64,000 nucleotides of DNA from Streptomyces sp. NBC_00572 (GCF_026341815.1 NZ_JAPENX010000001.1:1178001-1242000); one strand, 5' to 3'; shown: positions 25,616-34,034, counted from the stretch's first letter. The notes: generated by a model not told the origin, from the letters alone. Made by a program: numbers and translations.

Positions 25616-26437
25616 ATGAAGGATCGCTGGGAAGAACGCACGCAGGCACCGCTGCTCGTGCTGGCCGTGGCGTTCGGTGTCGCCTACGCCGTGCCGATCG
25701 TGGCTCCCGGCGCCGCACCCTGGGTGCACCGGCTGTGCACCCATGTCGAGTGGGCGGTCTGGGCGGCCTTCGCCCTCGACTACGTGGTCCGGCTGGCGAT
25801 CGCCCCGGCCCGCTGGGCCTTCGTCCGCTCCCATCCCCTCGATCTGCTCGCGGTCCTGCTGCCGATGGTGCAGCCGCTGCGGCTGCTGCGGGTCGTCTCC
25901 ACACTCCTCCTCGTCGGCCGGCGGGCTCGGATGGCCCCGCAGATAACACTCACCACCTATGTGGCGGGGGCGGTCGTCGGACTGATGATGTTCGGCTCGC
26001 TGGCCGTGCTGCACGTCGAGCGGGATGCCCCGAACGGCAACATCAAGACGCTGGGAGACGCCGTCTGGTGGTCGTTCACCACGATGACCACGGTCGGCTA
26101 CGGCGACCACGCCCCCACCACGGGTCTGGGCCGGGTCCTCGCGGTGGGCCTGATGCTCTCGGGCATCGCCCTGCTCGGTGTCGTCACCGCCAACATCGCG
26201 GCCTGGTTCATCTCCCGCTTCGACCGCGACGACGCGGTGGAGCGCCGGCAGACCGAGCTTCTGGAGGCGCTGACCCACGAGGTCCGCGAACTGCGCGCCG
26301 AGGTCGCCCGGCTGTCGGGCCCGGCGGAGGCAGCCCCTTCCCCGGACGTGCCCGCTCCGACCGCCGCCCCGGCCGCCCCTCCGGCCGGCGCACCGACCGC
26401 GCATCCGGCCATCGCCCCTACCGCTCCCACAGCTTGA
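25616..26437 (+). CDS. voltage-gated-type potassium channel, 6 TM
   Basis: 273 residues. Six helices: four N-terminal ones with an S4-like basic PLRLLRVV before TLLLVGRRAR, then pore helix and selectivity filter TTVGYGD (159-164), and the last helix GLMLSGIALLGVVTANIAAW. A cytoplasmic coiled coil (205-235) and a Pro/Ala tail follow. It conducts K+ across the cell membrane. No Shine-Dalgarno; a TACGAT -10 box ends 7 nt before the ATG, suggesting a leaderless mRNA. The last 20 bases overlap the convergent inhibitor gene. Confidence 0.9.
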   Translation: MKDRWEERTQAPLLVLAVAFGVAYAVPIVAPGAAPWVHRLCTHVEWAVWAAFALDYVVRLAIAPARWAFVRSHPLDLLAVLLPMVQPLRLLRVVSTLLLVGRRARMAPQITLTTYVAGAVVGLMMFGSLAVLHVERDAPNGNIKTLGDAVWWSFTTMTTVGYGDHAPTTGLGRVLAVGLMLSGIALLGVVTANIAAWFISRFDRDDAVERRQTELLEALTHEVRELRAEVARLSGPAEAAPSPDVPAPTAAPAAPPAGAPTAHPAIAPTAPTA

Positions 26438-26810
26438 ACGCTCTGACCTCGTAGGGCGCCTGCGGCACCCAGGTCCCGCGCCCCGGGTAGGTCTCGAACT
26501 CCCCCGTCTCCGCGCACTCGGCGGACTGGTACGTGGTGACCGGCCGCCCGGTGCGGTTGGCGAGGGACTGGGCCGAGGTGCCCGGCGGCAGTGCGACACA
26601 GCTCTCGATGTCGGTCGTGGCCAGCTCGTGGCTCTGCGCCCTGCCCTTGAAGTCGGGCTTGGACCACAGGCAGAGCCGCCCCGGACCGCAGGCCCCGAGA
26701 GCGGTCCCGGACGGCACGGCTGCCGCCGGGGCCGCCGGGAGCGCGGTCAGGAGTGCGGTCAGGACGGCCGCGACGGCGAGCGTGGTCTTCGTACACATGC
26801 TGACGTACAT
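26418..26810 (-). CDS. secreted peptidase-inhibitor family I36-like protein
   Basis: 130 residues. Signal peptide with a long hydrophobic core ending PAAPAAA near residue 35, then a beta/gamma-crystallin-like I36 domain with CGPGRLCLWSKPDFKGRAQS, SCVALPPGTSAQSLANRTGRPVTTYQSAEC and a C-terminal EVRAFKLWER. Four Cys could form two disulfides. In Streptomyces such proteins inhibit metalloproteases or act as extracellular crystallins. ATG 26810 fits a GGGGG ~9 nt upstream; ATG 26798 or a TTG at 26819 are alternatives. An AT-rich inverted repeat lies right before the ribosome site. Confidence 0.78.
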   Translation of the reverse strand: MYVSMCTKTTLAVAAVLTALLTALPAAPAAAVPSGTALGACGPGRLCLWSKPDFKGRAQSHELATTDIESCVALPPGTSAQSLANRTGRPVTTYQSAECAETGEFETYPGRGTWVPQAPYEVRAFKLWER

Positions 26811-26825
26811 GCTGATCAACCCCCG

Positions 26826-26848
26826 TTTGATTACTCTCTGTAATCAAA
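26826..26848 (-). promoter_or_regulatory. AT-rich inverted repeat before the I36 inhibitor gene
   Basis: TTTGATTA-N7-TAATCAAA, perfect 8-bp arms, in an otherwise >70% GC region and just upstream of the GGGGG ribosome site. It could be an operator or a leader hairpin that affects translation. Confidence 0.55.
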
Positions 26849-26878
26849 GCATGGCGGGGGCCACCCGACGACGGAAGA

Positions 26879-26915
26879 GGGGCCGCCCCCGTTCACGCGA
26901 ACGGGTGACGGCCCC
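26879..26915 (-). terminator. terminator after the MFS efflux gene
   Basis: Two stacked 7-bp stems (GGGGCCG 26879-26885 with 26909-26915; CCCGTTC 26888-26894 with GAACGGG 26899-26905) split by a small internal loop, about 20 bases past the MFS stop. Confidence 0.65.
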
Positions 26916-26936
26916 TTACGGGAACCCCGACGGACG

Positions 26937-28559
26937 TCAGATGTGACCGCCCATGCCGCCCGCCTCCGCGTTCTCGCCGCGCTTGGTGAGCGTGGCGACG
27001 AGGGCGGCCACGACGGCGACGGCACCGGCGACGGTGAAGGCCAGGCCCATGCCGTCGAGGAAGGTGTCGTGGATGACGCCGGTGATCCGCTGGAGGAGAT
27101 CGGGGGTCATCCCCGGCGCCGCGGCCAGCTCCGGCGGGGCCATGCCGAACTCGGCGGCCTGCTCCAGCTGCGGGTTGACCGGGGCCGGGATCCCGGCCTC
27201 CTTCCAGTTGCCCTCGAAGGCACCGGCGACCTTGGAGGACATGACGGCGCCGAGCACCGCCGTACCGAGCGCGCCGCCGACCTGCATCGCGGCCTGCTGC
27301 AGACCGCCGGCCACGCCGGACAGTTCGAGCGGCGCGTTGCCGACGATGACCTCGGTGGCGCCGACCATGACCGGGGCGAGCCCGAGGCCGAGCAGCGCGA
27401 ACCAGAGCGACATCACGAAGGTGCCGGTGCCGGCGGAGAGCGTGATCATGCCGAACATGGCGACGGCCGTGCAGACCATGCCGCCGACCAGCGGCACCCG
27501 CGGGCCGAACTTGGTGATCAGCGCGCCGGCCAGCGGGGAGGAGACGATCATCATCGCGGTCAGCGGCAGCAGGTGCAGACCGCTGTCGACGGGGCTGAGC
27601 CCCTTTACGCCCTGGAGGTAGAAGGTCACGAAGAACAGGCCGCCCATGAAGGCGAAGGCCATCAGGACCATGAGGACCACACCGGCCGAGAGCGGCACGG
27701 AGCGGAACATGGCCAGCGGGATCAGCGGCTCCTTGACCTTGGTCTCCCAGAGGGCGAAGACCGCGAAGAGCAGCACGGCGCCGAGCAGGCCGCCCCAGGT
27801 CTTGCCGCTCGACCAGCCCCAGGACTCGCCGGCCTTGATGAGGCTCCAGACGAGGGAGGCCATGGCGCCGGAGAGCAGCAGGATGCCGAGGATGTCGAAG
27901 GAGCGCGGCGCGTTCTCCGCGCGGTGGTCCTTGAGGATGACCAGGCCGAGGACGAGCGCGACGACGCCCACCGGCACGTTGATGAAGAAGACGGACTGCC
28001 AGCTGACGTGCTCGACGAGCAGGCCGCCCACGATCGGGCCGCCCGCGGTGGACGCGCCGATGACCATGCCCCAGATGCCGATGGCCATGTTGAGCTTCTC
28101 GGCGGGGAAGGTGGCGCGCAGCAGGCCGAGCGCGGCCGGCATGAGCAGGGCGCCGAAGAGGCCCTGCAGGATGCGGAAGACGATCACGGCCCCGATGGAG
28201 TCGGAGAGGCCGATGGCGCCGGAGGCGAGGGCGAAGCCGGCGATGCCGATGAGGAAGGTCTGCCGGTGGCCGAAGCGGTCACCGAGCTTGCCGGCGGTGA
28301 TCAGGGCGACGGCGAGCGCGAGCAGATAGCCGTTGGTGATCCACTGGACCTGGGCGAGGGAGGCGCCGAGGTCGGTCTTGATGGCCGGGTTGGCGATGGC
28401 GACGATCGTGCCGTCGAGCGCGACCATCATCACGCCCACGGCCACGCCGAACAGGGTCAGCCAGGGGTGGCCGCGCAGTCCCTTCGCCGGGACCGGTACG
28501 GGTTCCCGGGCGTCCCCCTGACCCTGCGGGGCCTTTTCCACGGTGGTCTGACTAGTCAT
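26937..28559 (-). CDS. MFS drug efflux transporter, DHA2 (14-TM) family
   Basis: 540 residues, 14 hydrophobic helices. Motif D1-like LDGTIVAIANPAI in helix 1, motif A GKLGDRFGHRQTFLIG between helices 2 and 3, motif B RILQGLFGALLMPAAL, and motif C-like GIWGMVIGASTAGGPIVGGLLVEH, which marks antiporters. It would expel a drug or cationic compound with proton exchange. The ATG at 28559 has no Shine-Dalgarno but lies 7 nt after TAGCCT, so translation is probably leaderless. It is divergent from a TetR gene, and a palindrome sits inside its promoter. The specific drug cannot be told. Confidence 0.93.
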   Translation of the reverse strand: MTSQTTVEKAPQGQGDAREPVPVPAKGLRGHPWLTLFGVAVGVMMVALDGTIVAIANPAIKTDLGASLAQVQWITNGYLLALAVALITAGKLGDRFGHRQTFLIGIAGFALASGAIGLSDSIGAVIVFRILQGLFGALLMPAALGLLRATFPAEKLNMAIGIWGMVIGASTAGGPIVGGLLVEHVSWQSVFFINVPVGVVALVLGLVILKDHRAENAPRSFDILGILLLSGAMASLVWSLIKAGESWGWSSGKTWGGLLGAVLLFAVFALWETKVKEPLIPLAMFRSVPLSAGVVLMVLMAFAFMGGLFFVTFYLQGVKGLSPVDSGLHLLPLTAMMIVSSPLAGALITKFGPRVPLVGGMVCTAVAMFGMITLSAGTGTFVMSLWFALLGLGLAPVMVGATEVIVGNAPLELSGVAGGLQQAAMQVGGALGTAVLGAVMSSKVAGAFEGNWKEAGIPAPVNPQLEQAAEFGMAPPELAAAPGMTPDLLQRITGVIHDTFLDGMGLAFTVAGAVAVVAALVATLTKRGENAEAGGMGGHI

Positions 28560-28566
28560 ACGAAAG

Positions 28567-28623
28567 AGGCTAGTGACAGTCACTGACAATTGACAAAGCG
28601 ATTCACACGTCGGTAACTGTCAC
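28567..28623. promoter_or_regulatory. overlapping divergent promoters and TetR operator (MFS/tetR)
   Basis: Minus strand: -35 TTGTCA (28596-28591), 18-bp spacer, -10 TAGCCT (28572-28567). Plus strand: -35 TTGACA (28590-28595), 18-bp spacer, -10 TAACTG (28614-28619). A perfect 13-bp palindrome AGTGACAGTCACT (28572-28584) overlaps the MFS spacer and -10, and its half ACTGTCAC recurs inverted at 28616-28623 over the tetR -10. This is a typical design for joint repression by the neighbouring TetR. Confidence 0.7.
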
Positions 28624-28676
28624 GTAGCTCACAGGTACGCTGAGCTGGACGAAATGCGCGAAAAGAGGACCCCGAC

Positions 28677-29336
28677 GTGACCCTGCCCGGCCTGCGTGAG
28701 CGGAAGAAGCAACGCACGCGCGACGCGCTGACCCGGGTGGCCCTGGAGCTCTTCACCGCCCAGGGGTACGAGGGGACGACCGTCGACGAGATCGTCGACG
28801 CGGTCGAGGTCTCCCAGCGCACCTTCTTCCGGTACTTCTCCTCCAAGGAGGAGGTCGCCTTCGCCGTCCAGCAGATGGTGGAGGAGCGCTTCGTCGAGGC
28901 CCTCGGGCAGCGGCCGCCCGGAGAGGGCCCTCTCGACGCGATGCGCAACGCCGTGCTCTGCGCCTGGGACACCATCGGCGACGCCATCACCGAGGTCGTA
29001 CCGGTCGAGCTGTACCTGCGCAGCTACCAGATGATCGAGTCGACGCCCGCGCTGCTCGCCGTCCATCTGCGCCGCTCCACCGAGATGGAGGAGACCATCG
29101 CCCGGATCATCGCCGAACGCGAGGGCCTCGACGTCGACCGGGACCCGCGCCCCCGGATCGCGGTGGCGGCGTTCAGCGGTGTGATGCGGGTCACCGGCCA
29201 GCTGTGGGGCCGGGGTACGGATCAGAGCCTGGAGGCCATCCGCGACCTCACCGAGGAGTACCTCGACCACCTCGGCCCGGCCCTCACCCCGCACTGGCGG
29301 AACCGCCCGGACGAGCGGGAAAACGGGGCCCGGTAG
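28677..29336 (+). CDS. TetR family transcriptional regulator
   Basis: 219 residues. N-terminal HTH (about 8-55): RERKKQRTRDALTRVALELF and the recognition helix VEVSQRTFFRYFSSKEEVAFA. The C-terminal helical domain is of the kind that binds a hydrophobic ligand. GTG start with AGAGGA 8 nt upstream. It is divergent from the MFS efflux gene and most likely represses both itself and the pump through the shared operator, released by a pump substrate. Confidence 0.92.
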   Translation: MTLPGLRERKKQRTRDALTRVALELFTAQGYEGTTVDEIVDAVEVSQRTFFRYFSSKEEVAFAVQQMVEERFVEALGQRPPGEGPLDAMRNAVLCAWDTIGDAITEVVPVELYLRSYQMIESTPALLAVHLRRSTEMEETIARIIAEREGLDVDRDPRPRIAVAAFSGVMRVTGQLWGRGTDQSLEAIRDLTEEYLDHLGPALTPHWRNRPDERENGAR

Positions 29337-29340
29337 AGCC

Positions 29341-29462
29341 GGATCCGCGAGGTCGCGGCGCTGCCCGCGGGAGTGGATCCGCGAGGTCACGGGACCGCCC
29401 CGCGAAAGCCGATCCGCTGGGGGCACCGGGCCGGGCCGGCCAAACCTGATCCACGAAAGTTC
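29341..29462 (+). repeat. short dispersed direct repeat (GGATCCGCGAGGTC)
   Basis: GGATCCGCGAGGTC at 29341 and again at 29375, with degraded copies (GATCCGCTGG near 29411, GATCCACGAAAG near 29449). The spacing of about 34-38 bases is fairly regular, in the gap between tetR and the hydrolase gene. Confidence 0.45.
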
Positions 29463-29488
29463 ACCCCCGCACCGTAGGGTGGCCGCCC

Positions 29489-30703
29489 GTGACCCCAGTC
29501 GAAGCCGCCTCCCCCACGCTGGTCGTCGTGCGCACCCTGCTCGCGCTCGCCGTCGTGTTCGTGCTGCTCGCGACCACCGGGTGGACGACGATCAAGCACC
29601 GTCCCGTGCCCGGCCCGTCCCGTGAGGCCGCGCTCGCGGCCTGGGCGCGCGACCGACTCGACCAGCGTCCGCTGCCGGGCCCGGACACCCCCGCCCGGGG
29701 CATCGCCGCGTTCTTCGCCGGGCTCGGCCAGGCGCGCGCGGCCGGGCTCGCCGAGCGGCATCCGCTCGTCGTCGGCAATCTCGACGGCGCCCCCGTCGCC
29801 CTGCGCTACCGCGCCAACCGGATCACCCTCGGCCGCGCGCTCTCCTCCGAACGGGGCAGGGTCCACGACACGAGGCTCTCCGCCGAGGGCCGGCACGAGG
29901 CGCAGCGCCGGCTCGACCGATTCCGCTCGCTGCTGCGGCCCGGCCGGCAGATCCTCGCCTTCGACCCGACGGGTACGGGGCGGACGGCCGAGGTCCTCGG
30001 GGACCTGGAGCGGGCCCGGCGCGTCTCGGTGATCGTGCCCGGCGTCGACACCAATCTCCTCACCTTCCAGAAGACCCACGGCCGGTACGGAGCTCCCGCG
30101 GGCATGGCCGAGGCGCTCTACGGCGCCGAGCGGCGGGCCTCCCCCGGCGCCCGGGTCGCCGTGATCGCCTGGGCCGACTACACGACGCCCGTCGGGGTCG
30201 GTGTCGACGCGATGACCGGCCGGCTCGCCGAGGGTGGCGCCGAACGCCTGGTGAGACTGACCGAGGCACTGCCCGGGGACGCACGCGTGGCGCTGTTCTG
30301 CCACAGCTACGGCTCCGTGCTCTGCGGGGTCGCGGCGCCCCGGCTGCCCGCCCGGGTGACGGATCTGGCCGTGGCCGGAAGCCCGGGGATGCGGGTGGAA
30401 CGGGCGGCGGAACTCGACACCCGCGCGCGCGTGTGGGCGATGCGGGACGCCGACGACTGGATCGCGGACGTGCCGCACCTGGAGGTGGGCGGTGTCGGGC
30501 ACGGCGCCGACCCGGTGGCCCCGGAGTTCGGCGCCCGGCTGCTCTCGGCGCGGGGGGCAATCGGCCACAGCGGCTATTTCGAGCCGGGCACCGAGAGCCT
30601 CGGCAACTTCGCCGCGATAGGCGCCGGCTCCTACGGGAACCTGGTGTGCGCACGTGCCGACAGCGCTTGCCACGACGGAATATCCGGCACGGAAGGGCGC
30701 TGA
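29489..30703 (+). CDS. alpha/beta hydrolase, DUF1023 family, membrane-anchored
   Basis: 404 residues. An N-terminal helix (about 10-30, VVVRTLLALAVVFVLLATTG) anchors or exports it. The DUF1023 domain includes ERHPLVVGNLDGAPVALRYRAN, VIVPGVDTN, VIAWADYTTPVGVG, the nucleophile elbow CHSYGS (Ser273), and AGSPGMRVE, with a late His in IGHSGYFEPG. Enzymes of this family are esterase/lipase-like hydrolases, presumably acting outside the membrane. GTG start 8 nt after TAGGGT. It is a paralogue of the hydrolase at 34081, with a four-Cys tail (CARADSACHD) of its own. Substrate unknown. Confidence 0.85.
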   Translation: MTPVEAASPTLVVVRTLLALAVVFVLLATTGWTTIKHRPVPGPSREAALAAWARDRLDQRPLPGPDTPARGIAAFFAGLGQARAAGLAERHPLVVGNLDGAPVALRYRANRITLGRALSSERGRVHDTRLSAEGRHEAQRRLDRFRSLLRPGRQILAFDPTGTGRTAEVLGDLERARRVSVIVPGVDTNLLTFQKTHGRYGAPAGMAEALYGAERRASPGARVAVIAWADYTTPVGVGVDAMTGRLAEGGAERLVRLTEALPGDARVALFCHSYGSVLCGVAAPRLPARVTDLAVAGSPGMRVERAAELDTRARVWAMRDADDWIADVPHLEVGGVGHGADPVAPEFGARLLSARGAIGHSGYFEPGTESLGNFAAIGAGSYGNLVCARADSACHDGISGTEGR

Positions 30704-30777
30704 CGCGCGTAGATCACGTAATTTCGGGACCTATCACGGGGGCGACGCGCGGGCACACGCCGCTTACGATGAGGCGT

Positions 30778-31671
30778 ATGGGTGATGTGCTGGCCGGAAT
30801 TCATGCCACCTGGGAGTTCGAGAGTGACGCCCTCGTCATCCGCTTCGACCGGGGGAACCGTGCGCCAAGGCTGTTCAACGCGCTGCGCGAACGACGAGTA
30901 CCGCACGAGGCGCTGGCGTCGGTGACGCTCTCGCCCGGCAAGCGGGGCACCGTCGTGCTGCACGCCGTGCCGAGACCGGGCGCCGATCCGCTGATGGAGG
31001 CGGCCGCAGGGCAGCTCGCGGAGAACTGCGATCCGTACCGCCTGGTGCTCCCGGCGGACCACGAGACGCTCGCCGAGTACTACCGGGACGAGCTGCGTGC
31101 GGGCGTCGCACGGCGGAGCCCGTACGCCGAGGAGCCGTCGGGCGACCCCGACCTCCCGGGCGCCGCCGAGGTGACGCCCGCCGACCGTTTCCTCGTGGCG
31201 CCGCCGCAGGGTCCGCAGTCCTTCAAGGCGTACGACGGGAAGGCGAGCTTCGACGGGCAGTCGGAGGTCACGTTCCGCTGGTCCTGGACGGGGGCGTCCT
31301 CGGAGAAGTGGAAGGCGGGTGACCAGTTCTTCCACGTACGGGATCTGTGCGGGGTCGAGTGGCGCTCGCCGGACGTCCTCGACGGGCATCTGCGTCTGGT
31401 GCCGCGGGGCGGCGAACCCCGGGCGTCCCAGGCCGACCGGGACCCCGCCTCCGTCGTCTTCGGCCTCGGCTACGGGCCGGTGCACCTGTCGCTCCCCTTC
31501 GCGGCGGCGGTCCTCGCGGCGATCAGGACCTCGGACCGCGTGCCCGCGCGTGTCGCCGCTCCCGGGGCCGTCGCCGAAAGGATTCGGCACCTGGGTGAAC
31601 TGCACCAGGCGGGACTGGTGACGGACGAGGAGTTCTCGGCGAAGAAAGCGGAACTCCTCGCGGAGCTGTAG
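30778..31671 (+). CDS. DUF4429 domain protein with C-terminal SHOCT motif
   Basis: 297 residues. Two DUF4429 repeats (about 5-105 with GIHATWEFESDALVIRFDRG, and 125-240 with KAYDGKASFDGQSEVTFRWSW) and a short SHOCT tail IRHLGELHQAGLVTDEEFSAKKAELLAEL, split here as a helix-turn-helix-like 30-residue motif. SHOCT tails mediate oligomerisation or membrane association; the domain function is unknown. No Shine-Dalgarno: TACGAT ends 7 nt before the ATG at 30778, so a leaderless start is likely. An ATG 9 bases upstream (MRR) is the alternative. Confidence 0.82.
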   Translation: MGDVLAGIHATWEFESDALVIRFDRGNRAPRLFNALRERRVPHEALASVTLSPGKRGTVVLHAVPRPGADPLMEAAAGQLAENCDPYRLVLPADHETLAEYYRDELRAGVARRSPYAEEPSGDPDLPGAAEVTPADRFLVAPPQGPQSFKAYDGKASFDGQSEVTFRWSWTGASSEKWKAGDQFFHVRDLCGVEWRSPDVLDGHLRLVPRGGEPRASQADRDPASVVFGLGYGPVHLSLPFAAAVLAAIRTSDRVPARVAAPGAVAERIRHLGELHQAGLVTDEEFSAKKAELLAEL

Positions 31672-31702
31672 CCGGACGGTGCGCGACCGCGCCCCGGCGT
31701 CA

Positions 31703-31769
31703 TACCCGGGTATCAGGTCGGAGCCCGGTCCCCGGTATGACGTCGGGGGCCCGGCCCGCTGCCTACCCT
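31703..31769 (+). promoter_or_regulatory. promoter of the NarL-type two-component operon with shared 41-bp element (copy A)
   Basis: The element at 31703-31743 begins TACCCGGGTATC and ends TCCCCGGTATGACGT. It is followed 20 bases later by -10 TACCCT (31764-31769), 9 nt before the ATG at 31779. It matches copy B at 33968-34008 in 32 of 41 positions without gaps. Its left part contains the palindrome ATACCCGGGTAT. It may be the binding site of the response regulator itself. Confidence 0.65.
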
Positions 31770-31778
31770 GAGCTGGTC

Positions 31779-33155
31779 ATGCCTACCGAACCGCGGCACG
31801 AGCTGCCGCCCACCCTCCGACAGCTCAGCACCCGGACACGCGAGACGTTCCAGGGGCTCGGGATTTCGCTCACCACCCCCACCACACCGGGGGCGCCCCT
31901 CTTCGCCGACGCCTCCTCACGGTGGGTGCGGCTGCTCCCGTACGTCGTCGCCCTCGCCTTCGTCGCCTCGCTCCTCCCCAGCACGGTCCTGCTGCTCGCC
32001 GGGGACTACGGCGTCAACGGCGGCCTCGCGGGGGCCATCGCCACCGCGCAGACCGCGCCGCTGCTGCTCGCCGTCGCCCGTCCCCTGCAGGCCTGGTGGG
32101 TCATCTTCGCCGCCGATGTCCTCGGCGCCGTCGTGCTGCTCGCCGCGGACGGCCCGCGCGCCGAGTTCTGGCCCTGGACCCCGCCGATCGTCATCGGCTA
32201 CTGCGCGCTGATGATCGCGCTCGGGCTGCGCGAGTCCCGCCGGGCGCTGTTCGGCGTCTGGCTGGCGACCGGCGCCGCCGGGTACGTCCTGGAGGTCTTC
32301 AAGCCGTCCGGGTACACCAGCCTCCACACCCTGCTGCTGGTCCTCAGCGGGGTGCTGCTCCTCTTCACCTCGGCGGTACGCGCGCGTGGCGACGCCCAGC
32401 GGCGGCTCGTCGAGCAGGAGACCATCAGCGAGGCGGAACGCTCCCGCCGCACCCTCCTGGAGGAGCGGGCCAGGATCGCGCGCGAGCTGCACGACGTCGT
32501 GGCCCACCACATGTCCGTGATCACCGTGCAGGCCGATTCGGCCCCGTACCGCATCCCCGACCTCCCCGACGCGGCCCGCGAGGAGTTCACCTCGATCGCG
32601 GCGAGCGCGCGCGAGTCGCTGGCCGAGATGCGACGGCTGCTCTCGGTGCTGCGCAGTGACGGCAGCGAGGGCGAGCGGGCCCCGCAGCCGGGCCTGGACC
32701 GGGTCCAGCAGCTGGTCGAGGCGACCGTACGGGCCGGGGTGCCGGCCGAGCTGCGGCTGGCCGCCGACCTCGGTGACGTACCGCAGGCGGTGGACCTGTC
32801 GGCGTACCGGATCGTGCAGGAGGCCCTCGCGAACATCGTCCGGCACGCGCCGGGGGCGTCGACCCGGGTGTCGATCCGGGCGGACGAGGGATGGCTGACG
32901 GTCCTCGTCGTCAACGGGCCCTCCACGGAGGCGGATTCCGCGGTCGAGCGCGGCGCGTCCGGCACCGGGCACGGGCTCGTCGGCATGCGGGAGCGCGTAC
33001 GGTTGACGGGCGGCTCGCTCGACACCGGGCCGCTGCCCGACGGCGGCTTCCGGGTCGCCGCGCGGCTGCCGCTGACCCCGGACCCGATGCCCTCGGCAGC
33101 GGCGAACCCCTCAGCGGCGACGAACCCGACCCCGACCGCCAAGGACTCCGAGTGA
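31779..33155 (+). CDS. sensor histidine kinase, NarL/DesK type (HisKA_3)
   Basis: 458 residues. An N-terminal sensor with about five or six helices (50-200), a dimerisation helix with ERARIARELHDVVAHHMS (phosphoacceptor H238), and an HATPase_c domain with IVQEALANIVRHAPGA and GHGLVGMRERV; the last 30 residues are Pro/Ala/Asn-rich. It probably senses a membrane or envelope cue and phosphorylates the next gene product. The ATG at 31779 is preferred to 31737 because the latter lies inside the shared promoter element. Its stop overlaps the regulator start (GTGA). Confidence 0.9.
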   Translation: MPTEPRHELPPTLRQLSTRTRETFQGLGISLTTPTTPGAPLFADASSRWVRLLPYVVALAFVASLLPSTVLLLAGDYGVNGGLAGAIATAQTAPLLLAVARPLQAWWVIFAADVLGAVVLLAADGPRAEFWPWTPPIVIGYCALMIALGLRESRRALFGVWLATGAAGYVLEVFKPSGYTSLHTLLLVLSGVLLLFTSAVRARGDAQRRLVEQETISEAERSRRTLLEERARIARELHDVVAHHMSVITVQADSAPYRIPDLPDAAREEFTSIAASARESLAEMRRLLSVLRSDGSEGERAPQPGLDRVQQLVEATVRAGVPAELRLAADLGDVPQAVDLSAYRIVQEALANIVRHAPGASTRVSIRADEGWLTVLVVNGPSTEADSAVERGASGTGHGLVGMRERVRLTGGSLDTGPLPDGGFRVAARLPLTPDPMPSAAANPSAATNPTPTAKDSE

Positions 33156-33832
33156 CCATCCGCGTGATCATCGTCGACGACCAGGCCATGGTGCGGGCCG
33201 GTTTCGCCGCGCTGCTCGCCGCGCAGCCCGACATCGACGTCGTGGGCGAGGCCCCGGACGGGCGGCAGGGCGTCGACGTGGCACGCTCGACGCACCCGGA
33301 CGTGGTCCTCATGGACGTGCGGATGCCGGAGCTGGACGGGCTCGCCGCCGCCCGGGAGATCCTCCACCCGCCGGTCGGGGTCACCCACCGGCCGAAGGTG
33401 CTGATGCTGACCACGTTCGACGTGGACGACTACGTGTACGAGGCGCTGCGCGCCGGCGCGTCCGGCTTCCTCCTGAAGGACGCGCCGCCGGCGGACCTGA
33501 TCGCGGCGGTGCGGGTGGTGGCGGCGGGCGAGGCGCTGCTCGCCCCGTCCGTGACCCGGCGGCTGATCGCCGACTTCGCCGCCTCCCGGCCCGCCCCGCG
33601 CAAGGACACCACGGCGCTGCGCCTGAACGGTCTCACCCCGCGCGAGACCGAGGTCCTGGAGCTCATCGCCCGCGGCCTGTCGAACCAGGAGATCGCGGAC
33701 CATCTCGTCCTCGCCGAGCAGACGGTGAAGACCCACATCGGCCGCGTCCTCGCCAAGCTGGACCTGCGCGACCGGGCGCAGGCGGTGGTCTTCGCGTACG
33801 AGTCGGGCCTCGTGACCCCGGGCACGTCCTGA
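33152..33832 (+). CDS. response regulator, NarL/LuxR family
   Basis: 226 residues. Receiver domain 1-120 with D9/D10, phosphoacceptor D55 (VLMDVRMP) and K110 region FLLKDAP; C-terminal LuxR-type HTH (about 155-215) with LTPRETEVLELIARGLSNQE and VKTHIGRVLAKLDLRDR. GTG start overlaps the kinase stop by 4 bases, with AAGGA ahead, so the pair is coupled. The promoter of its own operon and of the following hydrolase operon share one element, making it the likely regulator of both. Confidence 0.93.
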   Translation: MTIRVIIVDDQAMVRAGFAALLAAQPDIDVVGEAPDGRQGVDVARSTHPDVVLMDVRMPELDGLAAAREILHPPVGVTHRPKVLMLTTFDVDDYVYEALRAGASGFLLKDAPPADLIAAVRVVAAGEALLAPSVTRRLIADFAASRPAPRKDTTALRLNGLTPRETEVLELIARGLSNQEIADHLVLAEQTVKTHIGRVLAKLDLRDRAQAVVFAYESGLVTPGTS

Positions 33833-33967
33833 CGGCCGGCACCTGGCCGTGCCCGCCCACGCGCGCGCGTAGGCCGCGCCCCCACCTGCGGGAACGGTCC
33901 CCCGCACCCGCTACCCCCCGGGGGGAAACCCCACCCCCCGCCTGATGTTGTCCGCTCCTCCACCCCC

Positions 33968-34034
33968 TACCCCGGTATCGGACCGGAGTTGGCTCCCCGG
34001 TGTGACGTGCCGTCACCCGTCGTCTTCCTACCTT
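33968..34034 (+). promoter_or_regulatory. promoter of the hydrolase-acyltransferase operon with shared 41-bp element (copy B)
   Basis: The element at 33968-34008 begins TACCCCGGTATC and ends TCCCCGGTGTGACGT; 20 bases later lies TACCTT (34029-34034). Sequence and spacing parallel copy A in front of the kinase gene. The leader to the ATG at 34081 is about 40 bases and has a GGAGGG ribosome site. Confidence 0.65.

Noticed and set aside
29341..29462. CRISPR-like array
   Set aside because: Only two clear copies of a 14-mer, decaying afterwards, without repeat length or Cas context.
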